A stretch of DNA of 64,000 bases from Coenobita brevimanus (lineage: Eukaryota > Arthropoda > Malacostraca > Decapoda > Coenobitidae): assembly GCA_032717465.1 (NCBI GenBank), contig CM064655.1, forward strand, positions 13,676,152 to 13,740,151. The letters are read 5' to 3'. Position 1 is the first letter of the stretch. Each line of letters opens with the position of its first letter. The notes beneath the pieces are model-generated. The model had not been told where the DNA came from. It saw only the letters and a list, made by a program, of their open reading frames with translations, and did not search any database. Below, piece by piece: positions 10,243 through 21,315 of the stretch. Position numbers and translations under genes: made by a program.

Positions 10243-11994
10243 CTACCCACTGCAAACAACTGAAGATAGGCACAAACTCACATCCAGTGGCAACTCCACC
10301 GTGGTCGATATGCTGGGCTGTGGCTCGGAGGTGGACGGCCTGTCTTGGGGAGGCAGCGGTGCAAAGCCAGGGCTGGGCACAGCAGGGGTCACAGGCCTGA
10401 AGAAACTGTCAATGGTTGACTGACGTAAGGAATGGTGATTCTGGCGAGTGATGATGCACTGCCTAAATGCGCGCACTTCCTCCGCAAGTCCCAGGGGCCC
10501 CCATCTCCCTGTCGCAGTCTGGGTGTTCTAGGTAGTCAAGAACAAACTCGATGTGCTCCAGGACTGCACTCAGCCTGGGGATGGCTGGAGTAGTGGCGCA
10601 CTGAGAGAAGTCCACATCACTGTCACTGTCCTCATCGGAATCTTCAAGCTGGGTACTTGTACCTGTAACTGAAGATGCAATCTCGATGTCAGACATGATC
10701 TGATATCCAGGATCGCCCTCGTCGTCATCCAACCACTCACGTGCTTCGTCCACATCAACATTGTCACCAGCCGCACAAGGATGTGCATGGAAGTCATCCA
10801 TGTCAAAACCTACAAAGTCGTGCACCGTATCAGCTCCGAGAAGCAGACGAGACCAACCACTTTCCAGAGTCTTGACAGAGACTTCCCTCCATGCACTGGC
10901 CCAGTTGTAGATGGCTGACTTGACGCTGTTGCAGCGAAGGTTTTCCACAGACGGCTGGCCTCGCATTTCCTGTCCCTCCCTGCACTCGTCCTCGACCTTG
11001 AGAACAACCATCACCTTGTCCAGGAATTTTCAACAGTACAGCCTTTTCGTTGCCATGATCACTCCTTGGTCCATTGGTTGGATGAGAACAGTTGTATTAG
11101 GTGGCAAAAATATGCACATAATGCGGCCATTCTCAGCCACCAACTCCTTGTCGGAAAGGATGCGCAGGTGCATTGTCCAGAAGAAGGAGGGCCTTTACCT
11201 GGTCACGTGGGATTCCCAGTGTGTTCGTCTGGTAATGGATGACATTTCTTGACGAAGTGCTGGTGAAACCAGTCTCTGAAGATCTTGACTGTGAACCAAG
11301 CCTTCACTGAATGGTACCACATGACAGGAAGGACACCCATCACCCTACGAAGTCACCGAGGCTGCTTTGCACGGACAACAATAACGGGCTCGAGCCGGTG
11401 CATGCCGTTAGCATTGGCACAACACAAAGCAGATATCCGTTGCTTCGAGAGCTTGCGGCCAGGTACATGCTTCTCCGTCTCCTCTGCTAGAGTGTTCACG
11501 ATCAAGCCCTTCACCTTCTGCCAAAACTCCTCTCCTCCTTCCTCGTTGGTGTCCAGAGCTTCACCATGGGCCTTACAGTTGGTAAAGCCATGCCATAACT
11601 TGAAAGCGAAGAGCCAACCCTCAGATGCCTTGAAGTCTGGGGTGTCATGTAACCTTGCGAACTTCTTGGCGGCAGCCTTCAACTCCGTACTATGGCTATC
11701 ACTCCAGCAGCACATTGTTGTCAGTACCAAATCAGCATGATTGATTTCTGCAAACCGGGGAGTGTACATAACTTTCCTCTCCACATTGCATTTGGTCTTA
11801 GATGTGAAGTCAGCCGTGTACTGGGTGAGCTTGCCCTGGGATTTCTTAATATCGAACAAGGCAGACCGGGCCAGGTTCAATTCACAGACAACGAGCAAAG
11901 TCGACCATTCCGCGTCCACCTTCTCCAATATCTCCCTCTTCTTCTCCAGAGTCAGAACCACTCGTTTCCTCTTCTCGGGTGGCGGGGCCATCAT
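10243..11994 (-). pseudogene. Jerky/Tigger-like pogo transposase, decayed
   Basis: From ATG near 11,994 the minus strand encodes a pogo-superfamily transposase. It has an N-terminal helix-turn-helix (KRKRVVLTLEKKREILEKV), a CENP-B-type second DNA-binding region (FKASEGWLFAFKLWHG) and a DDE domain with KLSKQRISALCC, LLLLDNAPAHP (about 11,170-11,205) and PNTTVLIQPMDQG (about 11,070-11,105). The C-terminal tail has RQNHHSLRQSTIDSFF. The segment that normally carries the first catalytic Asp is missing before KHVPGRKLSKQR. Stops include a TGA near 11,027 and frameshifts near 11,165 and 10,465. Its TIRs were not located. Inactive. Confidence 0.8.
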
Positions 11995-12305
11995 CACACA
12001 CACGAGAAAGGGGTAGCAATGGAACAACAGGGCCTGCGGAAGGTAAGGCACCACCACAAAAGCGAGCAGGTGTGCGGCCAGGTGAGGAGCATGCACTCAC
12101 GACAATGGGTGGGCAGGAAATAGGGGGGAGGCAGTGTCGCCCTACCAAATGCTGGTGGAACTACAAGGCAAAACACAACTGGCCCATATCGCATGCCAAG
12201 TTCAAATTGAGGGTGAAAAAAAAATTCAGATTTTTGGCCATTTTTGGGTTCCGAAGGCCCGAGCCCAAAATGTCCAGACACTGGGCGTCTGTATGTATGT
12301 ATATA
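11995..12305. other. Possible remainder of the Jerky-like element
   Basis: The stretch between the transposase start and the next TIR shows no independent gene. It may hold the 5' part of the decayed element, but I could not identify an inverted-repeat end. Confidence 0.35.
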
Positions 12306-13373
12306 CAATAACCTCTCAACTAACGTGAGTTTAATAAACGCGTTTTCGTTTTAACACGAGCAAATATTTAAGGAGATATGTTTAAGTAACAAAGGTTTCT
12401 CGATTTAATGCGACTTTACACGTATGTGATGGTTTCAAATTAGCCGCGCGTGCCTTGGACAGTCCCGAGCTGATAGACCGTGTGTGGCAGTTTGTGCATA
12501 AATACAATTTTTTATATATCTGTTGCTTAAACTGGTTTTATTCGAACTATAATAACAAAAAATGAAGTTTGGCCCCATTCTGAGCAATTTAGCCCATTTT
12601 TGGACAAGACTTGGCCAGGAAAGTGATGGCAGATCTAAACTGTTACAACTTGAAGCTGCAGAACAGAAAGAAGAAAACCACTCAGACCAAGATAAAGCAG
12701 TTCTTTATGAAGAAGACAGAAAACTTAAGGGAGTTAACTTCATCACCAGTAGCACGGGAGTCTGAGGAAGAGGAAGAAGAAGAGGAAGGACACAGAGTGA
12801 TGAGGGAATGCAGAGTGAGGAGGGACAACAAATTCAGGGCGGGGAGCGTTGGGAGGTGGGGGAGCAGGGTCAGGAGGGACAGCAGCAGACGACGAGTGAT
12901 TCATAGATGAAGTGAGGCTGTGTGTTGTTATTGTTTGTGACCTACTTACTGTAATGAAAATGCTGCTTTTACTGTAGTGTTTTTATGACCTACTGATGCA
13001 TTAATAATGTTGAGGAACTTTCACAATGCCGTGAATGAAGCAGAATTGAAAGAAAATCCACATAAAAAATGAAAACAGTATGTATTTGGGGAGAAGTAAA
13101 CAATGCTTCGGCCCAACTAGGGCTCAAATGTTGTTTATTTCTCCCCAAATATACTGTTTTTGTGTTTTATGTGGATTTTCCTTAAAATTAATATCGTTGC
13201 TTTTAAGTTTAGCGCAGCATAACTCCCCAAATGGGTATACTTTCCCAGAGTCCAGGAACGTAACCCCCAATATTGGCATTGTTTCTCATGGGAAAATTAT
13301 GTTTAAAAAACACGTTTTTAACTAACACGACCTCTCCAGGAACCTAACCCTCGCGTTATTTGAGAGGTAACTG
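12306..13373. mobile_element. Non-autonomous Tigger-like element, 1,068 bp
   Basis: The left end is CAATAACCTCTCAACTAACG and the right end, read inward, is CAGTTACCTCTCAAATAACG. TA flanks both sides (12,304-12,305 and 13,374-13,375). This is a Tigger-type TIR and target. A short frame at about 12,611-12,800 with KIKQFFMKKT followed by a glutamate run resembles the extreme C-terminus of Tigger transposases, so the element is probably an internal deletion product. A long internal inverted repeat lies at 13,052-13,180. Confidence 0.75.
13052..13180. repeat. Long internal hairpin
   Basis: Arms at 13,052-13,103 and 13,131-13,180 are nearly perfect reverse complements (outer ends GAAAATCCACAT and ATGTGGATTTTC) around a loop of about 27 bases. 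It lies inside the Tigger-like element and does not coincide with its TIRs. Confidence 0.8.
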
Positions 13374-13794
13374 TATATATACCATAACTGAATTTTCTTC
13401 GTCTATTGATGGATGCTCTTCATACTCAACAATGCACTGCTGTACATCTTTCCTAAGTTCAAATCAATTCATTAGTAAAAATATTTAGTAACACTGATGA
13501 AGTAGTCCCATATCTCCCTAAATTCATCTTATGAACCAATATTATTACAGGTAAATTGAGGCCTTAGCAGGCTTCTCATACTTTAATAATACAGGATATT
13601 AGTTTCCTGAAAACAGTGTTGCCACGTTTTTAAATGGGAATTATCATACCAGCTCATCAAAATTATAATTTTTCATTGGAATTATCGTACTCTATTAATT
13701 TTTTTAAAAGTATTTAACCCACCACATCCTGGCAGATTTTTCACCAATGACCTCCCCCCAATCCCAGCAGATTTACTATTTTTTGAGGGGAGGA
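13374..13794. other. No gene seen
   Basis: AT-rich sequence without a supported feature. Confidence 0.45.
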
Positions 13795-13888
13795 GGGGGG
13801 CAGTGAAATGGCGGGGGACAGGGCAACGTGGAGGCAATTTGTTTGTGGCCACCCCATATGGGATTAAGGGGACTGGCAATAGATAGAT
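13795..13888 (+). repeat. GATA-tailed dispersed repeat, copy 2
   Basis: Contains GGGGCAGTGAAATGG, CAATTTGTTTGTGGCCACCC and CTGGCAATAGATAGAT, matching the minus-strand copy at 1,891-1,995. The tail is short. Confidence 0.6.
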
Positions 13889-13926
13889 TTTTATGGTGAT
13901 AAGTGACGTGTCTGATTAAGTTACTG

Positions 13927-13962
13927 TCAGTTAGGTTAGGGAATGGGTTAGGTTAGGTTAAG
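13927..13962. repeat. Short interstitial TTAGG-type tract
   Basis: Several GGTTA/TTAGG units occur in a row, similar to the arthropod telomere repeat. Similar short tracts lie near 18,657-18,676 and 19,608-19,626. They are too short and scattered to be a telomere. Confidence 0.6.
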
Positions 13963-14495
13963 ATAATGCACAGGATATTGTTTTATTGGATTATTTTAGG
14001 TTAAGTAAGGGCAGGTTATGAATATGTACAGTTAGGCTTGTACAGCTACAATAATAAATTTTGGTTAATGTAAGTACATTATAGAAAGTCTGTCATTACA
14101 CTTACTCTACGAAACAAAACACAAGTGCATCAGGATGAGCACAGATTTAAACATCAAGAAAAACAAAATCAGCAGCAATCATTAACCACCATAGTAATTA
14201 TTAGAAAAATATACCATGTAGTGCTGCCTACTTCTTCCTTAGCCTTTATCATTCTTTTTCTGTGCCTACCCTCCTCTCTTCCTATTTCTCCCATCTTTCT
14301 TGTCACTACTTATTGCTTTTCTTTCCGTTACAGGTGGCTTTACATTGAGTGACAAGTCAAATGGTTTCCTGTAAGGCAAGAAACCATTTACAATGCTGGG
14401 TGGTAACCATATAACCAAACCATACGTGCTCCCTACGTGTCAAGTGGGTTGGTGGAGGGTTAGTTCCCCTCCTTGTAAAACAAATAACTCAGAGT

Positions 14496-14549
14496 CAAAT
14501 GGCCACCCCGTACGGGATTATGGCATCTGGCAATAGATAGATAGATAGA
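14496..14549 (+). repeat. GATA-tailed dispersed repeat, copy 3
   Basis: GGCCACCCCGTACGGGATTA, then GGCATCTGGCAATA and three GATA units. It matches copies at 1,891-1,995 (inverted) and 13,795-13,888. Upstream similarity is shorter than in copy 2. Confidence 0.6.
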
Positions 14550-15196
14550 CCAACCTGAGAGAGAGGGAAGTGAATCAGTAAGATATTTCTGCTGCTTAAA
14601 TTAAACCATTAAATTTACCAGTTCCCTTTGTACACCAGCTTACTGAAAAGGATAGGCCTAGAACTGTATTAAAAAAAGAAAAAAAAAAAAATCCTTAAGT
14701 TATTAATATACCGTAAGGTGGGGTAATCGGGCCATCCAAAGGATTAATGGGCCAATGTTAACTTTATGCTCCATTTATTAAAATGAAGAGAAGTAATATA
14801 AACTGAAGTAAAAATTGAGATATGCCGGTGCTTTGGATTTCTGAATAAAAGAATAATATGTATGCCAACTTTCGGCTTCAAATTGCTTATGGCTGTTTTT
14901 AAATTAATTTTTGTAGATAGTGCCATATTTTTCATGTTTCAGATATGGGGAAACACTATGGGCTACTGTGATGAAGCAAAACAAGCAACACAAACTCTGC
15001 TGATTAATTGGTCATATTATGACGTACACTTGGAAGAATTTTTAGAGATATATGGGAATGACTGTCCTAGCCTCAGCCAACACACCGTTGATGGGGTAAC
15101 TGGGCCAACTGAGTGGGGGTAAATGGGCCAACTTAGTTTTGATGATCTAATTTGACATAATCTACCTGCAAGTCACATTTGCGACATTGCTTTTAA

Positions 15197-15952
15197 CCCG
15201 CAGCGTCCCGTCGACGTTCTTTAACGTCCACACGTTTTGTCACTGCCAATCCCGTCGACGTACATAAACGCGAAAAAATTGCAAGGTCCCTAATTTGCAC
15301 AATTTTCAATTTTTGCGAGTCATTTTTGGTACATATACACGTGACACCTTCCTCAACAAGATGCCAGGCAGGGACAATGCCTTACCCAGCATGACCTCCT
15401 CCCCTCCCCTGCATGCCATTGTCTCAGCAATTCACCTGTTATCAGTGAACTGGCCAGTATAGCCATGTCATGCCACGGTACGAAATTCAGGGCCAGAGTG
15501 ATTCCCTAGTCAATGACAATGTGGAGGACAAAAGTTTACATAGCATTAGAGGATGAAACAGTTAGAAATGATGATCAGGTAATGTGGCAAAAAAAGGTCA
15601 GGTATTAGTGAGTGAAACAATGCTTATATTACTGCTTGAAAACCAATATACTCTTGTACTACATATAAATTCGTACCAAGTAAATAAATAAATACTGTTT
15701 ATGAGTGGTGTGAAATAGTTATTCTCCCACAGAACTCATTTTCTTTGATGCCAGCCTGATAGAAAACCCAGTAAGGTAAGGAGGTACTCCTACCTGCACT
15801 GAGCATTTTAAACCTCAGGTGAGCGATTTCTCTATGAATTTTCGATGTTTCTCACTAAAAGCGAAGGTTTGAGCCAAAAAAAAAAAAAAAATTCCTAAAA
15901 TGGTCGGGATTGGGGGGAGTCAGTGGTGGAAAAGTGGTCGGGATGGGGCGCG
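15197..15952. mobile_element. piggyBac-like non-autonomous element
   Basis: TTAA flanks both ends (15,193-15,196 and 15,953-15,956), the target signature of piggyBac. The left end starts CCCGCAGCGTCCCGTCGACG. The right end, read inward, starts CGCGCCCCATCCCGACCAC, so the TIRs are similar but imperfect. A second CCCGTCGACG lies near 15,251. The 756-bp body has no transposase. It is inserted in the pogo-like element just upstream of its transposase frame. Confidence 0.65.
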
Positions 15953-16007
15953 TTAAGTTCTTGCTTCCTGATTGAATGAACAAGGTCCCAAAAGGCAATA
16001 ACCAACT

Positions 16008-16760
16008 ATGGTCCAGACCTATCGACCTGTTGGAGCTTGGCGGGAAAGTCAATCATACAGTGAAGAGGATCTGAACCGTGCAATCAACATGGTTAAGGAC
16101 AGTGAGCCTCTGCAACGTGTCGCCATTATGATGAATATTCCTCGCAGGACTCTTTGCAACAATATTAACAATAAACATGCTACAACAGCAACTGGAAGAA
16201 GGACAGCGCTTCTCCCAGAAGAAAAACGCAGCGTGGCACATGTTGCAGCTTTGGGTGGTCAAGGGTACGCGTTTGACTCCTATGAACTGAGACAGTTTGT
16301 CAAATCTTTCTCAGACAAAACTGGACAAAGTGTGCCTCAGTTTAAGGAAAACAAGCCAGGTACTGAGTGGACATGATCCTTTATGAAAAGACATGCATAT
16401 CTGTTGTCACCAAGAATGTGCCAAAACATCTCTCATGCCAGAGCATCTGACAGTGTTGAAACAATAGACATTTTTTCATAATCTGTGGGACAGCTTGAAT
16501 GGTGAAAACATTGTGAATTGCGATAAAACTAACTTGACATACGACCCCAAGTCAAAAGTAATGCTATTCCGAAGAGAATTAAAATTCAGAACGAGTGATG
16601 AATACCTCCAAAACTTCAGCGTCTGTGACGCTTGCCTGTGCAGCCACTAGCGATCAGCTCCATCCTTATGTTGTATATAAAGCACAGTGTCAGATGGGTA
16701 CTTGGGTTCGAGGAGGTCCCATCTACAGCTACACCAAACTGACTTAGGACCTCCCCCAAC
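16008..16760 (+). pseudogene. Pogo-like transposase with psq-type N-terminus
   Basis: From ATG 16,008 the frame has a pipsqueak-type helix-turn-helix (YSEEDLNRAINMVKDSE, then RVAIMMNIPRRTLCNNI), a second DNA-binding segment (GGQGYAFDSYELRQFV) and, after stop 16,374-16,376, the start of the DDE domain (VNCDKTNLTYDPKSKV, with the first catalytic Asp near 16,520). Further frameshifts follow at about 16,600-16,650. The rest of the catalytic domain is missing where Tc1-like sequence begins. This family binds its own TIRs and cuts DNA. Inactive relic. Confidence 0.8.
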
Positions 16761-16861
16761 AAGGTATTAAAAAACACAGAAATTATAGTATATCACAATG
16801 TTTCTTCATGAAATGCCATTTATTAATATGAAATCATGTTTTCCTTGTTTTTCAGGACCAG

Positions 16862-17700
16862 TCAGATGCATTTTGGCACAGAATCATTTGTCAGTTCAGT
16901 CATGAGGTTGTCCAGATTGGACATCTTCTTCTCTGCCATGATCTTCTTCATCTCTGACCAGCAGTTTTCTATCGGATTTAGATCTGGACTGTTGCCAGGC
17001 CAGCCGAGGACCTCAATCCGATAATCCTGAAGCCATTTTGTCATTTTTCTTGACTTGTGACATGGTGCTGAATCGTACATGAAAAAGTCGCACCCATGAA
17101 TACCAAAAAAGTTTAACAAATGATCTTTCAAAACTTGAATGTACCAGCCACCATTCATCATCAAGTTTTTAGGAAATAAGCAGAGGCCTCCCCTTCCCAT
17201 TTCACCTGAGAAACACCCCCATACCATTAATGACTGTGGGTGCTTGACAGTCAGCACCATGTAAGCAAGGTCATATTGACTAAGGGGAGCAAGGCGATGA
17301 ACCTTGGCAGACCGCACCTGGAACACTTGAAATGTGCTTTCATCGAAAAACATAACTTTTCTCCACTCATCCGATGTCCAGTGTGCATACTTCTTGGCAA
17401 ACTGAATGCGCTGCTTCTTCATGCGGTCAGTGAGAAGCGGTTCCTTGGCTGCAGTGTGGCTTGGCAAACCCAGCTCCTTCCGCAAGTGGTGTTGGATAGT
17501 TTGAATTGAGACGTCTTGCAACAGCTGGGGATGCATTCTCTTCAATTCTGCTGCTGTCAGTCGAGGATTCTTGATTACTTCCCTTTTCAGAAGCGTATCT
17601 GTACCTCTGGAAGTCGTCCTCTTCTTTCCACCGCCATGCTTGTGCTCTGGACATCAGGTGGCAGGCTGCGCGCTGCAGCAAGAATCTTCATGACAGTCAA
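16862..17700 (-). pseudogene. Tc1-like DD34E transposase
   Basis: The minus strand encodes a Tc1-family DDE_3 catalytic domain. FFDESTFQVF holds the first Asp (about 17,337-17,350). FMYDSAPCHKSR holds the second Asp (about 17,075). NPIENCW holds the Glu, with 34 residues between it and the second Asp, the Tc1 signature. The DNA-binding part upstream of about 17,545 continues as KKRTTSRGTDTLLKREV and then loses frame, and the terminal TAA/TAG lies just after SVPKCI. TIRs were not found. It is nested inside the pogo-like transposon in opposite orientation. Confidence 0.8.
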
Positions 17701-18419
17701 CTTTGTGTGTCCAGTACGTATCCTGCAGTACTTTCCAGGCATGACAACTCAACTCCAGGAAAATAACAGGGCAAACAGTAATGCATAAGAAAAAAGAGGG
17801 AGGTGCAAGCTCGGAGCGATGGGAACATATACTCCCACTCGCTTCAGGGCAAGAACTGACATGCTGAGTGTTTCATCACCTCCTGCCAACACCAGAGGAG
17901 TTGCCAGTTACTTCTTGCTCCCCAAATTCACTTGGCAGAGGTGGAAACACAAAGCAAAGACAGACAACTCTCCCATAGCAATTCTGTGTGTAGGTCCTAA
18001 GTCAATTTGTGGTGGGTGTATACAAGGTGTACTCGGACCAAGTCAGAATGGTTTGATGCGTGCTGTTTTATAGACTGCTTATAAGCACAATAATACATTA
18101 TGTTTCATGATGACATTTAAAGTAAGGATTATGTGTTATTTAGGTACAAAACCATATTTAGTTCAGTAAAGTTAATGTTAATATTGGTATTCTATGATAA
18201 GAGATGAGGTGGCCCATTTACACAAAAAAGATGGGGTAAATGGGCTACCACCTATTTTCCATACTCATACCATTACCTTTAAGGAATACAGTTTATGTTT
18301 TATCATTCAGTGTTACCACAGCCGTCCATACTGAGGCAATAAAAGTTTCATTTCTTTTCTATCTGTGTTTCCAATAACCAAGAAACAAAAAAATGTGGCC
18401 CGATTACCCCACCTTACAG

Positions 18420-20492
18420 TATACACCTGTATCTCACACACACACACACACACACACAAGGAGGAAGGTGGTAATTTTTTTTTGTTGATGTTGATTACAG
18501 GATCTGGAGCTTTTCAGTATTATTATAGTTTCAGCAAAAAACAGAATTACAAGATTTTGATCAATTTTTTCAGTATTTTAGAAAATTCTAAGGCACTTTT
18601 TTTCTATGGCATTTTCATTGCAAATTACGTGTACAGTACTTTTATTTTACTCTCGAGGGTTAGGTTAGGTTATCTTGAGGATTAAAGTAAAAATAATCTG
18701 CAACAAACATGCCAAAGAATAAAAGTTTCTCCGAATTGCCTAAAATACTGAAAAAAACAAATCAAAACCTCATAATTCTGTTTTTGGTTGCAACTATAAT
18801 TTTACCAGCTTTCCTAAATAATCTTTTTGTTATTTTTATTTCACCAATGGCAAAGCTTGAGCAATGTGCATTGCTTTTTTTTTTTTTTTTTCCCAAATGC
18901 TTGTATCTCAGAGCCCACTGGGGTGTGTCTCTCTGCAACCCTTCAGACTTGGGAGGGGGGGGGGGATGCTGCAGAAAAATACAATGGCAGTCTTTTTAAA
19001 AAAGTAAAACTATCACACAGGCGCAGCAATTTTACTTCTTCATACACTGTCATGTCCTTAAGGAAAAGTACAGTAGGCTTATTAAAATACAGAAAAAAGA
19101 TGCCTGATGATTTGAAACTACAAAACATATGGAATATACAAATATTATGTTTCTAGGGTATTTAAGGAAGCTGCCTGGATGCTTGTAACAGCTTACTAAC
19201 TGATCCCACCAACCTAACAACCTAACTGGGGGGCTCTGCCCCAGACCCCCATAATTTTAACCACCTAGGATTGCCACTATATACTAAACTCTGGAAGCCC
19301 CCAATTTACATCAGACCAAAACTTGGTTCTATTATCATTTCAACCCCTAACAGAATTCATTATTATTCTGTTCTCCAATGAAAAGTTCTCCGGTATAACT
19401 TTAGAAGTAACCAACGTTACCGATTTTCATTATATTACGTCCCTGAACTATTCTAACCAAGACTTACCTTTTAAGGCTAGTTTGAGTTGGGGGGAGCTAA
19501 TTTTGTAGGGGTCGTCATATAGTGGCTTAGGTTAGGCTATCTCTCAGTAGCGGATGAATGTCGCGCCATATTGGCTGGTGCAGGAATGTGCACTAGGTCT
19601 GTCAGGCCCTAGGTTAGGTTAGGTTAGTGCAGAATAGTGTGTTTTCAATTAATTTTGATCTTGATTTGGGGGGATAAACCCACTTTTGGAAATCTTACTC
19701 AAAATTACAAAAGGGGGATTTTCCCCCCAAAATGAAGGTCAAAACTAATTAAATCATGGTATTTTGCATTGGAAACCATAAAAATAATAAAAGAAAACAT
19801 TGGTTACTTCTAAAAATTTACCAGTTCTCCCAGTGACAAGAATTTTGAGTACCAGTTACTTTAGTTAATAGAGTACAGCCTCATATAGGTTAGGTTGGAT
19901 TGGTTTGGTTACAGCGGGTTAATAAAAATAAAGTGAGGTTAGAGGTTTAAACCATAATTTTTCCCAAAACTTCTACCCTAACGAATCAAAATCAATTTGT
20001 GAAAAACCCATCTGAATAAGAAATTTGGAAGGCCTGCACGCGTATGGTGAAATATTAATGAAAAATACCGTACTATACGGTAATCTTTATATATGGTTTC
20101 ATAAACAGCGTAACCACTTTTACCTCATTTTGTACTTGCTCCTCTGCATCATCGACGGACGGTGATGGTACATCTTCTACACTTGTGTGTGAACTTAAGC
20201 TCTCAACCATTTTAATTTAGCAATATCTTTGTGATTTTGATAGCAGGCACGTGGACGTATCCTATTCCTTCAAAGAATGCGCGATCTTCCACGGCAGGTC
20301 GCAGGCTTACAGTTCACCACTGCATGCGATGATAACGTACTGCTCACGATAACACTGACCACGGTTATCAGTCAGTGTTGCCAGTATACTCAGTCATATT
20401 ACCCTAGATCCACCCTCAAAATTTCCCTTTTCGCCATTAAATTTCCTTAGGTTGCTTTAGTATATATGCAAAAATTGTGATGGTATACTAGT
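18420..20492. other. AT-rich spacer with simple repeats, no gene
   Basis: Contains a (CA)n tract near 18,437-18,459, a poly-T run near 18,874-18,890, homopolymer G near 18,955-18,964 and TTAGG-type motifs near 18,657, 19,608 and 19,886. The short frames do not resemble known proteins. I could not define an element in it. Confidence 0.5.
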
Positions 20493-20540
20493 GCATGTGT
20501 TATGCTGAATGTTTTTAGACCGACTTCTCGTTCTAAAAAC

Positions 20541-20957
20541 CTAAGTCTAGTAATACCAAGTCGGTTCACTTTACCTCAGTGCGCAGGGAGGCGTGGCTTG
20601 TGTGTGATGTCAGTCGGATTAAGTAACAGAAAATGTATAAAAGGGCAGACTCAAATTAAACATTTAAAATAAGGGAAAACGAAGAAGGGGAAGAAGTGTG
20701 GACTCGTTTAACCGTATAACACTGCAATAGGTTTTCTCACACCGCTACGCCTTTCTTTACACATTTCAGTCCCTTCCCTCACTTCGGACTGAAAAATGTT
20801 TCATGAGCTGGAGAGTGCAGCATACAGCACATTCACTCACCACCACGGTCAGGCGTCAACTGAACTTCGGGTTCGTGCAAGCTGACGTCACTACGATGCT
20901 CCGCCCCCTGCGCCAGCTTGGACCCGTTTTAGATGGAAGTGATATTAGTAGATTTAG
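20541..20957. mobile_element. 417-bp TIR element in the LTR D terminus
   Basis: Flanked by an exact 8-bp duplication CTAAAAAC (20,533-20,540 and 20,958-20,965), which occurs once in uninterrupted LTRs. Ends are CTAAGTCTAGTAATACC and, inward from the right, CTAAATCTACTAATATC (3 mismatches in 17). No transposase is present. Inside are a TATA-like TATAAAAG at 20,636-20,643 and TGACGTCA at 20,883-20,890. An 8-bp TSD fits hAT, P or Merlin superfamilies, but the terminal bases are not typical of any of these. Confidence 0.75.
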
Positions 20958-21315
20958 CTAAAAACACCAGCGACTGAGCGGGGTCCTCTTTCTAGACCAA
21001 CCTAACCTAAATAAACCTAAACTAATCTTTATTCACGAAATTACTCATTTCACAATCTGCCTGCAACATACTGTAATGCTAGGTGAAAAAGGCCCGACTC
21101 CTCCGTCCTAAAGCACCTAACGTGTAGCGGGGTCCTCTTTCGAGACCGGAGCTTAGTGCAATGAAGAGAAGCAGGACACAAAAACTTCAGGCAATAACCT
21201 TTCACGTATATTACTAAAATACCCGCCGCCGCCGGACCACTCACCCCGCCACCCCCCACCCCACCACCAAGCCACCACCACACCATCACCCCAGGAGGAC
21301 ACCACGGCGGGGTTA

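Larger units (their letters stand above)
14711..18419 (+). mobile_element. Pogo-like DNA transposon carrying nested elements
   Basis: The two ends share CYGTAAGGTGGGGTAATC followed by GGGCCA, in inverted orientation, flanked by TA at 14,709-14,710 and 18,420-18,421. The 3.7-kb unit contains a psq-type pogo transposase relic (16,008 onward). Copies of GGGGTAA-N2-GGGCC near 14,720, 15,092, 15,116 and 18,210-18,246 look like subterminal binding repeats. A TTAA-flanked element sits at 15,197-15,952 and a Tc1-like transposase at about 16,862-17,700. Confidence 0.8.

Noticed and set aside
13927..13962. Telomere or subtelomere
   Set aside because: Only a few TTAGG-type units occur at scattered internal sites; there is no long array.
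18365..19156. Short ORFs at 18,365-19,156
   Set aside because: They run through CA, T and G simple repeats and show no domain.
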